Source: Azorinus chamasolen
Taxonomy: Eukaryota; Mollusca; Bivalvia; Cardiida; Solecurtidae
Length of the DNA: 64,000 bases
Direction of reading: 5' to 3'
Assembly (NCBI GenBank): GCA_963576725.1
Contig: OY755243.1
Coordinates: 34,943,846 to 35,007,845, forward strand
The notes under the pieces were generated by a model. It had not been told where the DNA came from and did not search any database. It saw only the letters and a program-made list of their open reading frames with translations. Shown one piece after another: positions 20,461-32,035 of the stretch. The number at the start of each line of letters is the position of its first letter. Position 1 is the first letter of the stretch. Both the position numbers and the translations under genes were made by a program.

Positions 20461-20839
20461 TAATGGTTAGCATAGGGTCTATAATATTTCAAGGTTTTAC
20501 CCAGATCCCACAAGACGTCAGCGCAAAGTTGGCCCGATATCGCAATGACATTGGGTCCAACCACGATCAGACGCTGTGTGGTAACGTATATTCACCAGCT
20601 ATTGTACATATGCATGGAATCGAAATGAAAGGCTATTTAAAACGCTAGGTGTTATTTAGCGGATATACCGTACAAACAGTTGCTTTTAAGATGAAGCACC
20701 AAAGCAATTAGCGTCTCATCCAGATTAAAGCTGGTTGATTCACTCTGGTTTTCTGTATTAATGGAGACAAATAATGTCTAGCATACAAACGATAAAACAT
20801 TCAAGAGCAAACTAAAAAAATGAGTAACAATAAAACTAA
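20461..20839. other. Unassigned stretch between two tails
   Basis: No supported feature. The frame at 20463-20648 has no recognisable domain. Confidence 0.45.
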
Positions 20840-20990
20840 GCGAATGAAATGAATGAATTAAATACTTTGTTTAACGAGGGTAGCTCAATTAGTCATAATG
20901 ACTAACCTACATTGAGGCCCTAGAACAAAAGCATTTCATACAATATACAAAACAGTAAAACACAGATCTATATGCACTCGAAAGCAATGT
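20840..20990 (-). mobile_element. Retroelement 3' end, second copy, (ATTC)n tail
   Basis: Minus strand has agggcctcaatgtaggttag, then ctaccctcgttaaacaaagt, followed by an ATTCATTC-rich tail. The same tgaggccc and cgttaaa blocks as at 20287-20460, with a different tail. Confidence 0.5.
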
Positions 20991-21019
20991 TCAGAAATTC
21001 AGTAGGCCCCCTATTTTTG

Positions 21020-21150
21020 CGTCTGGATAATTAATAATTGTTGTCTGCTTCAATTTGTAGATTTATTGTTTAAGGACACGCAGTTGGATCCTGCGAAAAC
21101 TCCGAGTAACTTGGCGTCTAATCTGGATCCAATCTGTTATCATAAATTTG
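21020..21150 (+). mobile_element. Family C MITE fragment
   Basis: attgttgtctgcttcaattt, cagttggatcctgcgaaaac and tctggatccaatctgttatc. Confidence 0.6.
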
Positions 21151-21304
21151 ATTTGCCACTATCATCCAAATAGTTAATAATATAAAGCTATAATATATAA
21201 AGTGTTGCACACAATAAATGAATTGCATAAATGACATCTGACATATTAGAGTCGGTTAGAATGTCCTTCTAGATAGAGACGACTACATTCAAAATTTATG
21301 TTAA

Positions 21305-21560
21305 ACGCACATGGTCTGTCTGGATGTCTGTTGTCTTCTGTCTGTCTGGATGTCGTCTGTCTGTCTGGATGTCGTCTTCCTATCTGAATGCCGTCTGTCT
21401 TTATATCCGGATGTCGTCTGTCTGTATTGATGTCGTCAGTCATTTTGTCTGGATGTCGTATGTCTGGATGTCGTTCTCGGTGTCTTCGGTTTTGCTATCT
21501 GTATGGATGTCGTTTGTCTGTCGGTCTGTCTGTATGTCTGTCTGTTTGGATATATTGTAG
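21305..21560. repeat. GTCTGTCTGGATGTC minisatellite
   Basis: Irregular 16-28-bp units built from gtctgtctggatgtcgtctg. The frames on both strands are repeat artefacts. Confidence 0.9.
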
Positions 21561-21699
21561 CTATTTTCCCTGTCAATTATCTTATTGAAATGGTTTCGAG
21601 ACGCAGCTTTCTGCATATCGTAAAAACCCCGTAGTTTCATAGCTATACATGTATGCTATTTGTTGAACAGGCGCTGCTGTGGTGACTCGTTCAAAACTT

Positions 21700-21905
21700 T
21701 CGTCGCATTTGTTATTACTGTTGCACAGACTTTGGAATCTGATGGGACGCTTTGTTGCCTTACATTTAATCTGGATCTATCCTGTTTGACACTCAGATCA
21801 TGCTTTGGAAAATAAATGGCAGAAATAAAACAACATATAAAATAGAAGCAGACGACATTTTATTTGCAGAAGTAAATAAATTGGTGTTTAAAAGGTTAAT
21901 GGCGG
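21700..21905 (+). mobile_element. Family C MITE
   Basis: gcacagactttggaatctga and tgggacgctttgttgcctta, then tagaagcagacgacatttta, and ttgcag. Ends near ttaaaaggttaa. Confidence 0.6.
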
Positions 21906-21988
21906 GGCTGTGTAGGTAGCACTAGTAAATCACCCGGATGTATGATAGCAGACACCGGTTTATTGCTGATGAACCTATAGACATGCTC

Positions 21989-22259
21989 TTAACCCATTAC
22001 CACTGTGAACACTAAGGCACTTTCGTCTGCAAAACAATTGTCGGCTGCTGCAATTCTCAAAGAACATTTTATTCAATTTATTTTCAAAACCATTGCCATA
22101 ATGCCAAACAGTTTGGATCCAGATGATACAACGATTCATTCGGTGTCTCATTTGCACCCAGACAGTTTGCACCGTTTATTACACGTTCGTCTGCAACGTT
22201 TCAAGCGTTACAAAATTGGCAAAACGAAGACATTCTGCTACCAAACATGCGTTCATTAA
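21989..22259 (+). mobile_element. Family C MITE
   Basis: TTAA at 21989 and 22256. tttcgtctgcaaaacaattg, tcggctgctgcaattc, then ccaaacagtttggatccaga. The palindrome is worn. Confidence 0.65.
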
Positions 22260-22264
22260 CCCGG

Positions 22265-22370
22265 TTAACCCTTAACTCCATAAATACGTTTTTTATGCCT
22301 TTGCAAACAGTTTTTCATGCCTTTGCAAACAGTTTTTCATGCCTTTGCAAACAGTTTTCATGCCATTGGA
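22265..22370 (+). mobile_element. Family A start with 22-bp triplication
   Basis: ttaacccttaactccataaa, then the segment tttttcatgcctttgcaaac repeated three to four times where the normal element has it once. No core hairpin follows. Confidence 0.65.
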
Positions 22371-22425
22371 GCTGAGTCTACAGAACGTTCAGACCACATC
22401 ACTTCTATAACATTTACATTTATTA

Positions 22426-23500
22426 GTGACACAACAATCCGCCCACCTTACTTAAATTAACATTTACCTTTCTCATTTACACAACGTTCAGCCCACCTCT
22501 TACCTTTCTCATTTACACAACGTTCAGCCCACCACTTACCTTTCTCATTTACACAACGTTCAGCCCACCACTTACCTTTCTCATTTACACAACGTTCAGC
22601 CCACCACTTACTTTTCTCATTTACACAACGTTCAGCCCACCTCTTACCTTTCTCATTTACACAACGTTTAGCCCACCTCTTACATTTCTCATTTACACAA
22701 CGTTCAGCCCACCACTTACCTTTCTCATTTACACAACGTTCAGCCCACCACTTACCTTTCTCATTTACACACCGTTCAGCCCATCACTTACCTTTCTCAT
22801 TTACACAACGTTCAGCCCACCTCTTACCTTTCTTAGTGACACAACGTTCAGCCCACCTCTTACCTTTCTCATTTACACAACGTTCAGCCCACAACTTACC
22901 TTTCTCATTTACACAACGTTCAGCCCACCACTTACCTTTCTCATTTACACAACGTTCAGCCCACCTCTTACCTTTCTCATTTACACAACGTTCAGCCCAC
23001 CTCTTACCTTTCTCATTTACACAACGTTCAGCCCACCACTTACCTTTCTCATTTACACAACGTTCAGACCACCTCTTACCTTTCTTAGTGAAACAACGTT
23101 CAGCCCACCACTTACCTTTCTCATTTACACAACGTTCAGCCCACCACTTACCTTTCTCATTTACACAACGTTCAGCCCATCTCTTACCTTTCTCATTTAC
23201 ACAACGTTCAGCCCACCACTTACCTTTTTCATTTACACAACGTTCAGCCCACCTCTTACCTTTCTCATTTACACAACGTTCAGCCCACCTCTTACCTTTC
23301 TCATTTACATAACGTTCAGCCCATCTCTTACCTTTCTCATTTACATAACGTTCAGCCCACCACTTACCTTTCTCATTTACATAACGTTCAGCCCACCACT
23401 TACCTTTCTCATTTACACAACGTTCAGCCCACCACTTACCTTTCTCATTTACACAACGTTCAGCCCACTTCTTACCTTTCTCATTTACATACGTTCAGTC
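22426..23500. repeat. 36-bp minisatellite, about 29 copies
   Basis: Unit cacaacgttcagcccaccac then ttacctttctcattta, with ccacctc and ataacg variants. Because 36 is a multiple of three, one frame stays open for 158 codons as a 12-residue TQRSAHHLPFSF repeat. There is no signal of a real gene such as a unique flank. A single relative of the unit occurs near 24402. Confidence 0.95.
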
Positions 23501-23504
23501 TGCC

Positions 23505-24290
23505 TTATTATACCCCACCACCTGTGGTAGGGGCTATATAGGAATCACATTGTCCGTTCGTCCGTCCGTCCGCCGGTCGTCCATCACTCGCGTTTTTCGG
23601 GGACATTTGCTTTTATCTTGAAAACTATTTATGATACCACCTTCAAACTTAATACATAGTATAAGTGTTATGTGGGGACAATCTTCTCCATGTTTCATAA
23701 CTCTTTCACAAAATCTGACAGAATTATGCCCCTTTTTAACTTCATATTTTGTCTGTTAATTGGGACATATTTTTGGGACATGCCATTTTCTTGAAACCTG
23801 TTTATGATATTGTCTACAAACGTGGTATACATTATGAGGGTGATGAGAGGATGTGCAGTCAACAAGGGTTGTAACTCTAACTTCATTTTTAAGGGATTTA
23901 TTCTCCTTTGTTTCTTTTCAGAAGCATGTTTGTCTGGAGCATAACTTTCAAGTGTTGTAGGTACAACTGTGAAACTTTGTATATGGATAGAGGGTGAAGG
24001 GTGATAGATGTGCAGTCAACAAGGACTGTAACTCTAAATTCATTTTTGAGGGATTTATTTCCCCTTGTTAGTTTTCTTATTTTTTTTGTACAGAGTATAA
24101 CTTCTCAAGTACTACTTCTGCATTTCTTCACCATTGAACCTCAAATTTTGCATATGCATTTATAATGATGTGTAGATGTGTGTGACATAATTTTGACGCG
24201 AGTCATTCCTTATCTGGACTTTATAAAAAAATCTTTCCACAAGTTTGGATGAAAGGAGTATTGAGCTATTGCCTTTTGTATAGAAGTCAT
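23505..24290 (+). repeat. CCGTCC-type interspersed repeat, long copy
   Basis: ttataccccaccacctgtgg, taggggctatataggaatca, then cgttcgtccgtccgtccgcc, followed by tcttgaaaactatttatgat and cttgaaacctgtttatgata, an internal repeat of about 140 bp. Diverged and non-coding. Confidence 0.6.
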
Positions 24291-24299
24291 TGGATCTTT

Positions 24300-24645
24300 T
24301 GACAAGGTGGTGAACACTAAGGCACTTAGGTGGTGTTGGGGCTGGGTATCAAGCATCTTTGGTGATAGTTCTAGTTTCTATTAACACTGACCTTGGTTAT
24401 TGACACAACATTCAGCCCACCTCACTTCTATTTGATATCTCTACAGAAATGCCAACATCGTGTCAAGCTTTGGATCCCGGTGGAACACCCTGTTACTCTG
24501 TTACGCCGCGTGTCGTCTCAATCCAATGTTGTTGTTTTCAAAAGTTGTTATTTAAGATACGAACAGTATTCTACGGGCAACCGTTTCGCTGCAATATATC
24601 GTCGTCTGCTCAATGTTTCGTCTGTTTCAATGTTCAGCTTTAAAT
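24300..24645 (+). mobile_element. Decayed family C copy with array-like unit
   Basis: gtgaacactaaggcacttag matches 22004. Then cacaacattcagcccacctc is a lone relative of the 36-bp unit. tcaagctttggatcccggtg and cgtcgtctgctcaatgtttc show family C arms. Confidence 0.5.
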
Positions 24646-24654
24646 TTTCTTAAT

Positions 24655-24800
24655 TATACCCCCGCTCCAACAAGGTGGGAGGCATATAGTCTTGTGTCCA
24701 ACGCCTCATACACAGATGGGAGGATTTTCCTGAAACTTTCTCAGATGAACAACGTTGATGTGAAGACGTACGCAATTTTTTTTGCTCCGATCAATTTTTA
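24655..24800 (+). repeat. CCGTCC-type repeat, 3' part
   Basis: tacccccgctccaacaaggt, gggaggcatatagtcttgtg, then gatgaacaacgttgatgtga. Same order as 17930-18320. Confidence 0.5.
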
Positions 24801-24841
24801 TAAGAGCTATGTGACTTTGAAATATTCTTTTATATAATATA

Positions 24842-24990
24842 CAGTGAAACGCGCTTGATTTATAGACAGTGTCGCAAGGGGACTTCCGTGTCCTATGGAT
24901 TTTTCACAGAAATATAATAGTGAAAACGTGCTTGATTTAGAGACAATATCGCCAGAAAGTACCCGTGTCCTATGAATACAATCTTCTATT
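24842..24990 (+). repeat. Duplicated pogo-like end
   Basis: cagtgaaacgcgcttgattt, then atagacagtgtcgc ... cgtgtcctatggat. The block is repeated 80 bp on as agtgaaaacgtgcttgattt, then agagacaatatcgcc. Confidence 0.55.
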
Positions 24991-24994
24991 TCTT

Positions 24995-25063
24995 TTTCAC
25001 AGTTACACAAAGTTTGGATTCTGTGGGGTCGGCATCTCATCTGCATCCAACATGTTCCTATAG
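24995..25063 (+). mobile_element. Family C core fragment
   Basis: cacaaagtttggattctgtg, then gcatctcatctgcatccaac. Confidence 0.5.
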
Positions 25064-25171
25064 TTAACCCTTTAACCCATTAATATTCATGATATAAATA
25101 ATGACGTCATGAATATTAATTTGATTATTTTTATAATGGCATATGAACACATGAACTGTTGGCCATGGCAG

Positions 25172-26845
25172 AAACTGTAGAGTACTATCTATCTACAACA
25201 AACTGTAGAGTACTATCTATCTACAACAAACTGTAGAGTACTATCTATCTACAACAAACTGTAGAGTACTATCTATCTACAACAAACTGTAGAGTACTAT
25301 CTATCTACAACAAACTGTAGAGTACTATCTATCTACAACAAACTGTAGAGTACTATCTATCTACAACAAACTGTAGAGTACTATCTATCTACAACAAACT
25401 GTAGAGTACTATCTATCTACAACAGACTGTAGAGTACTATCTATCTACAACAGACTGTAGAGTACTATCTATCTACAACAAACTGTAGAGTACTATCTAT
25501 CTACAACAAACTGTAGAGTACTATCTATCTACAACAAACTGTAGAGTACTATCTATCTACAACAAACTGTAGAGTACTATCTATCTACAACAAACTGTAG
25601 AGTACTATCTATCTACAACAAACTGTAGAGTACTATCTATCTACAACAGACTGTAGAGTACTATCTATCTACAACAAACTGTAGAGTACTATCTATCTAC
25701 AACAAACTGTAGAGTACTATCTATCTACAACAGACTGTAGAGTACTATCTATCTACAACAAACTGTAGAGTACTATCTATCTACAACAGACTGTAGAGTA
25801 CTATCTATCTACAACAGACTGTAGAGTACTATCTATCTACAACAGACTGTAGAGTACTATCTATCTACAACAAACTGTAGAGTACTATCTATCTACAACA
25901 AACTGTAGAGTACTATCTATCTACAACAAACTGTAGAGTACTATCTATCTACAACAGACTGTAGAGTACTATCTATCTACAACAGACTGTAGAGTACTAT
26001 CTATCTACAACAGACTGTAGAGTACTATCTATCTACAACAAACTGTAGAGTACTATCTATCTACAACAGACTGTAGAGTACTATCTATCTACAACAGACT
26101 GTAGAGTACTATCTATCTACAACAAACTGTAGAGTACTATCTATCTACAACAGACTGTAGAGTACTATCTATCTACAACAAACTGTAGAGTACTATCTAT
26201 CTACAACAAACTGTAGAGTACTATCTATCTACAACAAACTGTAGAGTACTATCTATCTACAACAAACTGTAGAGTACTATCTATCTACAACAAACTGTAG
26301 AGTACTATCTATCTACAACAAACTGTAGAGTACTATCTATCTACAACAAACTGTAGAGTACTATCTATCTACAACAGACCCTGATCAGAAACTGTAGAAT
26401 ACTATCTATCTACAACAAACTGTAGAGTACTATCTATCTACAACAAACTGTAGAGTACTATCTATCTACAACAGACTGTAGAGTACTATCTATCTACAAC
26501 AAACTGTAGAGTACTATCTATCTACAACAAACTGTAGAGTACTATCTATCACAAACTGTAGAGTACTATCTATCTACAACAAACTGTAGAGTACTATCTA
26601 TCTACAACAAACTGTAGAGTACTATCTATCTACAACAAACTGTAGAGTACTATCTATCTACAACAAACTGTAGAGTACTATCTATCTACAACAAACTGTA
26701 GAGTACTATCTATCTACAACAAACTGTAGAGTACTATCTATCTACAACAAACTGTAGAGTACTATCTATCTACAACAAACTGTAGAGTACTATCTATCTA
26801 CTACAGTTTTGTAGAGTACTATCTATCTACAACAAACTGTAGAGT
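25172..26845. repeat. 28-bp satellite block
   Basis: Nearly identical 28-bp units: aaactgtagagtactatcta then tctacaac. About 58 copies, with an A/G variant (caacaaac or caacagac) and one 41-bp unit near 26385. Irregular units lie at about 26545 and 26800. Confidence 0.95.
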
Positions 26846-27625
26846 ACTATCTATCTACAACAGACCCTGATCAGAAACTGTAGAGTACTATCTATCTACA
26901 ACAGACCCTGATCAGAAACTGTAGAGTACTATCTATCTACAACAGACCCTGATCAGAAACTGTAGAGTACTATCTATCTACAACAGACCCTGATCAGAAA
27001 CTGTAGAGTACTATCTATCTACAACAGACCCTGATCAGAAACTGTAGAGTACTATCTATCTACAACAGACCCTGATCAGACACTGTAGAGTACTATCTAT
27101 CTACAACAGACCCTGATCAGAAACTGTAGAGTACTATCTATCTACAACAGACCCTGATCAGAAACTGTAGAGTACTATCTATCTACAACAGACCCTGATC
27201 AGACACTGTAGAGTACTATCTATCTACAACAGACCCTGATCAGACACTGTAGAGTACTATCTATCTACAACAGACCCTGATCAGAAACTGTAGAGTACTA
27301 TCTATCTACAACAGACCCTGATCAGAAACTGTAGAGTACTATCTATCTACAACAGACCCTGATCAGAAACTGTAGAGTACTATCTATCTACAACAGACCC
27401 TGATCAGAAACTGTAGAGTACTATCTATCTACAACAGACCCTGATCAGAAACTGTAGAGTACTATCTATCTACAACAGACCCTGATCAGAAACTGTAGAG
27501 TACTATCTATCTACAACAGACCCTGATCAGAAACTGTAGAGTACTATCTATCTACAACAGACCCTGATCAGAAACTGTAGAGTACTATCTATCTACAACA
27601 GACCCTGATCAGAAACTGTAGAGTA
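26846..27625. repeat. 41-bp satellite block, left part
   Basis: About 19 units. Each is the 28-bp unit plus agaccctgatcag. Interrupted at 27625 by inserted elements. Confidence 0.95.
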
Positions 27626-27630
27626 TAGGG

Positions 27631-27788
27631 TTAACCCTACTGTAATTTGAAATTTGCGACGGTATATGAGGTTTTTAACGGTCGCAAATTATTTTAATGG
27701 CGACGCCGAAGGCGGAGTCATTAAAATAATTTAAGACCGTTAAAAACCTCATATACCGTCGCAAATTTCAAATTACAGTAGGATTAAC
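27631..27788. mobile_element. Near-perfect foldback MITE inside the satellite
   Basis: Arms of about 70 bp run from ccctactgtaatttgaaatt, cgacggtatatgaggttttt to aaaaacctcatataccgtcg, aatttcaaattacagtagg. The small loop region is ggcgacgccgaaggcgga. Flanks are ttaa on both sides (27631-27634 and 27784-27787), consistent with TTAA duplication. A TA-target reading is also possible. Confidence 0.8.
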
Positions 27789-27792
27789 CCTA

Positions 27793-28469
27793 TTCTAACG
27801 CAATCTTAACACGAAAACCGACAAATTGTTGAGCCGATTTTAACTCAAGTAATATCCTTAGCGCGCGGATGATTAAATGAATGATGAGGCAAGAAATAGT
27901 GCACCAGTTTCTCTCAGATTTCTTAAAGTAACTGTGTTTTGACCCTGGTTTATATATATACATTTCATTAGTCATGAATAATTGTGCGATAGCTATTCAA
28001 CATGCTGAATACATACATTCAATACACATTTTGGTAAAGTAACGTCATCTTAGTTTTTGGCGCCATACGGGAAAACGTCGCCTGTAACAATGACGTCACG
28101 TTATAACGTTATGTTTGAACGATATAATAAATAAGGCCTAATCTGGATCCCAACGCTTAGAGTATCTCAATAATTCTCCACATGACACATGTGCATATAA
28201 GAGACCGTTCAAGTCGTGACAAAGTAAACAATGGAAAATAACTTGAAATAACGGGCCAAACTGGAATAGATCTAGATTTATATGTCAAAGTATGCATACG
28301 GATTTATCATTGCTTATAAACAACGCGCATTGATATATTTACATGCACATGGTGTTATTCGGCCGTTTTCGATTGGTTGAATTTGCGACATATAAAACAC
28401 TTTTTATATGCCGCAAATTTGGTCACATGAGCCAATCAGATTTCAGGAAATTGACAGATTGCGTTAGAA
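27793..28469. mobile_element. TIR element of 677 bp inside the satellite
   Basis: Terminal inverted repeats ttctaacgcaatct (27793) and agattgcgttagaa (ending 28469), with TA on each side. The satellite unit resumes at 28470 (tactatct), in register with gagta before the insertion, so TA is the likely target duplication. Subterminal aatttgcgacatataaaaca and ttttatatgccgcaaattt form a second inverted pair. No coding frame; a MITE of a TA-targeting class is likely. Confidence 0.7.
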
Positions 28470-31291
28470 TACTATCTATCTACAACAGACCCTGATCAGA
28501 AACTGTAGAGTACTATCTATCTACAACAGACCCTGATCAGAAACTGTAGAGTACTATCTATCTACAACAGACCCTGATCAGAAACTGTAGAGTACTATCT
28601 ATCTACAACAGACCCTGATCAGAAACTGTAGAGTACTATCTATCTACAACAGACCCTGATCAGAAACTGTAGAGTACTATCTATCTACAACAGACCCTGA
28701 TCAGACACTGTAGAGTACTATCTATCTACAACAGACCCTCATCAGACACTGTAGAGTACTATCTATCTACAACAGACCCTGATCAGAAACTGTAGAGTAC
28801 TATCTATCTACAACAGACCCTCATCAGACACTGTAGAGTACTATCTATCTACAACAGACCCTCATCAGACACTGTAGAGTACTATCTATCTACAACAGAC
28901 CCTGATCAGAAACTGTAGAGTACTATCTATCTACAACAGACCCTGATCAGAAACTGTAGAGTACTATCTATCTACAACAGACCCTGATCAGAAACTGTAG
29001 AGTACTATCTATCTACAACAGACCCTGATCAGAAACTGTAGAGTACTATCTATCTACAACAGACCCTGATCAGACACTGTAGAGTACTATCTATCTACAA
29101 CAGACCCTGATCAGACACTGTAGAGTACTATCTATCTACAACAGACCCTGATCAGAAACTGTAGAGTACTATCTATCTACAACAGACCCTGATCAGACAC
29201 TGTAGAGTATTATCTATCTACAACAGACCCTGATCAGAAACTGTAGAGTACTATCTATCTACAACAGACCCTCATCAGACACTGTAGAGTACTATCTATC
29301 TACAACAGACCCTGATCAGAAACTGTAGAGTACTATCTATCTACAACAGACCCTGATCAGAAACTGTAGAGTACTATCTATCTACAACAGACCCTGATCA
29401 GAAACTGTAGAGTACTATCTATCTACAACAGACCCTGATCAGACACTGTAGAGTACTATCTATCTACAACAGACCCTCATCAGACACTGTAGAGTACTAT
29501 CTATCTACAACAGACCCTGATCAGAAACTGTAGAGTACTATCTATCTACAACAGACCCTGATCAGAAACTGTAGAGTACTATCTATCTACAACAGACCCT
29601 GATCAGAAACTGTAGAGTACTATCTATCTACAACAGACCCTGATCAGAAACTGTAGAGTACTATCTATCTACAACAGACCCTGATCAGACACTGTAGAGT
29701 ACTATCTATCTACAACAGACCCTGATCAGAAACTGTAGAGTACTATCTATCTACAACAGACCCTGATCAGACACTGTAGAGTACTATCTATCTACAACAG
29801 ACCCTCATCAGACACTGTAGAGTACTATCTATCTACAACAGACCCTGATCAGAAACTGTAGAGTACTATCTATCTACAACAGACCCTGATCAGAAACTGT
29901 AGAGTACTATCTATCTACAACAGACCCTGATCAGAAACTGTAGAGTACTATCTATCTACAACAGACCCTGATCAGAAACTGTAGAGTACTATCTATCTAC
30001 AACAGACCCTGATCAGAAACTGTAGAGTACTATCTATCTACAACAGACCCTGATCAGAAACTGTAGAGTACTATCTATCTACAACAGACCCTGATCAGAA
30101 ACTGTACTGATCAGAAACTGTAGAGTACTATCTATCTACAACAGACCCTGATCAGACACTGTAGAGTACTATCTATCTATAACAGACCCTGATCAGAAAC
30201 TGTAGAGTACTATCTATCTACAACAGACACTGTAGAGTACTATCTATCTACAACAGACCCTGATCAGAAACTGTAGAGTACTATCTATCTACAACAGACC
30301 CTGATCAGACACTGTAGAGTACTATCTATCTGCAACAGACCCTGATCAGAAACTGTAGAGTACTATCTATCTACAACAGACCCTGATCAGAAACTGTAGA
30401 GTACTATCTATCTACAACAGACCCTGATCAGAAACTGTAGAGTACTATCTATCTACAACAGACCCTGATCAGACACTGTAGAGTACTATCTATCTACAAC
30501 AGACCCTGATCAGAAACTGTAGAGTACTATCTATCTACAACAGACCCTGATCAGAAACTGCAGAGTACTATCTATCTACAACAGACCCTGATCAGAAACT
30601 GTAGAGTACTATCTATCTACAACAGACCCTGATCAGACACTGTAGAGTACTATCTATCTACAACAGACCCTGATCAGAAACTGTAGAGTACTATCTATCT
30701 ACAACAGACCCTGATCAGACACTGTAGAGTACTATCTATCTACAACAGACCCTGATCAGAAACTGTAGAGTACTATCTATCTACAACAGACCCTGATCAG
30801 ACACTGTAGAGTACTATCTATCTACAACAGACCCTGATCAGAAACTGTAGAGTACTATCTATCTACAACAGACCCTGATCAGAAACTGTAGAGTACTATC
30901 TATCTACAACAGACCCTGATCAGAAACTGTAGAGTACTATCTATCTACAACAGACCCTGATCAGACACTGTAGAGTACTATCTATCTACAACAGACCCTG
31001 ATCAGAAACTGTAGAGTACTATCTATCTACAACAGACCCTCATCAGACACTGTAGAGTACTATCTATCTACAACAGACCCTGATCAGAAACTGTAGAGTA
31101 CTATCTATCTACAACAGACCCTGATCAGAAACTGTAGAGTACTATCTATCTACAACAGACCCTGATCAGAAACTGTAGAGTACTATCTATCTACAACAGA
31201 CCCTGATCAGAAACTGTAGAGTACTATCTATCTACAACAGACCCTGATCAGAAACTGTAGAGTACTATCTATCTACAACAGACCCTCATCA
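28470..31291. repeat. 41-bp satellite block, right part
   Basis: About 68 units with two main variable sites: A/C before actg (cagaaac or cagacac) and G/C in ccctgatcag or ccctcatcag. A few irregular units occur (near 30100 and 30230). The last unit runs directly into the MITE core at agatggctcc. Confidence 0.95.
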
Positions 31292-31375
31292 GATGGCTCC
31301 TGTAGGAACCATCTGATCTGGGTCTACTCTGTTTGCAATGGCGTAGAAAGGCGTATTTGTGGAGTAAAGGGTTAA

Positions 31376-31848
31376 CCTCAAAATGGCCCACAGCAAGCTG
31401 ACTGTACGAACAGGCGCTTCATTTAAAATGAAGCAAACATAAACCAGATCTACCTGAAAATATGACATCATGAAGGAATTGTATAAAGTCATCAATCTAA
31501 TTTGTATGATGAATCAGAGACATATAAACATACAGGTATCTGGATGAATGCACGACTGTGCATTATGATTTGTGCAGTGCCTATACAACGCGTGTTTGTC
31601 ATACTTATCAAAAGTATTTGACAACACAATTATGCAAATAATACCGACTCGGATCAAACTGACCCTGGAGTAATATGACCAGAGTCTTCGCCGTTTGCTA
31701 GTATGTCAGTCTTATAATAAAGTTATCAAACTGATGCCAAAATATCTTATTCAGCCTTATAAACTGGTGGGTGGGGGAGACAGAGAGTACAAATACTGAC
31801 GGTATTTAGTGTTGTAGATTACATGGCTTATCTACTACGTATACAACA
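31376..31848. other. Unassigned stretch
   Basis: Nothing recognised except a short gggtgggggagaca purine run near 31768. Confidence 0.45.
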
Positions 31849-32035
31849 TTAAAACCTTTATAAAAGTGTTTTCAAGCATTTGCAAACAGAGCAGACCCAG
31901 ATCCTATAGTGGAGCCGTCTGATCAGATTCTGCTCTATTTGCTAGTGGAATTCGATAGATTAGTTTCTTTATCTTCCAAAATGGCTTCTATGCTCCGTCT
32001 TCCATTTCAACGTGTATTTCTTAGTGAGCTGGTCC
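31849..32035 (+). mobile_element. Family A2 MITE, truncated
   Basis: gcatttgcaaacagagcaga and cccagatcctatagtggagc, then cgtctgatcagattctgctc and tttctttatcttccaaaatg. The 3' end is lost. Confidence 0.7.

Larger units (their letters stand above)
25072..31375 (-). mobile_element. Family A1 MITE expanded to 6.3 kb by a satellite
   Basis: The left 100 bp is a normal A1 long arm: ttaacccattaatattcatg at 25072, TGACGTCA at 25102 and ggccatggcagaaactgtag at 25161. The right 90 bp is a normal short arm with half-hairpin: agatggctcctgtaggaacc, tactctgtttgc, then ggagtaaagggttaa ending 31375. Between them, at the cagaaactgtaga/ccctgatcaga segment, lies a satellite array instead of about 60 bp. The element is thus about 22 times normal length. 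TTAA bounds both sides. Confidence 0.85.

Noticed and set aside
22836..23312. 158-codon frame with 12-residue repeats
   Set aside because: The 36-bp unit is a multiple of three and contains no stop in this frame, so it stays open by chance. The array also extends beyond the frame on both sides.
27628..27640. Telomere-like tagggttaaccct
   Set aside because: A single inverted word at a foldback end, not a run of ttaggg.
25172..31291. CRISPR-like look (28-bp repeats with short spacers)
   Set aside because: The 13-bp insert is the same in all long units. There are no unique spacers and the context is a eukaryotic MITE.
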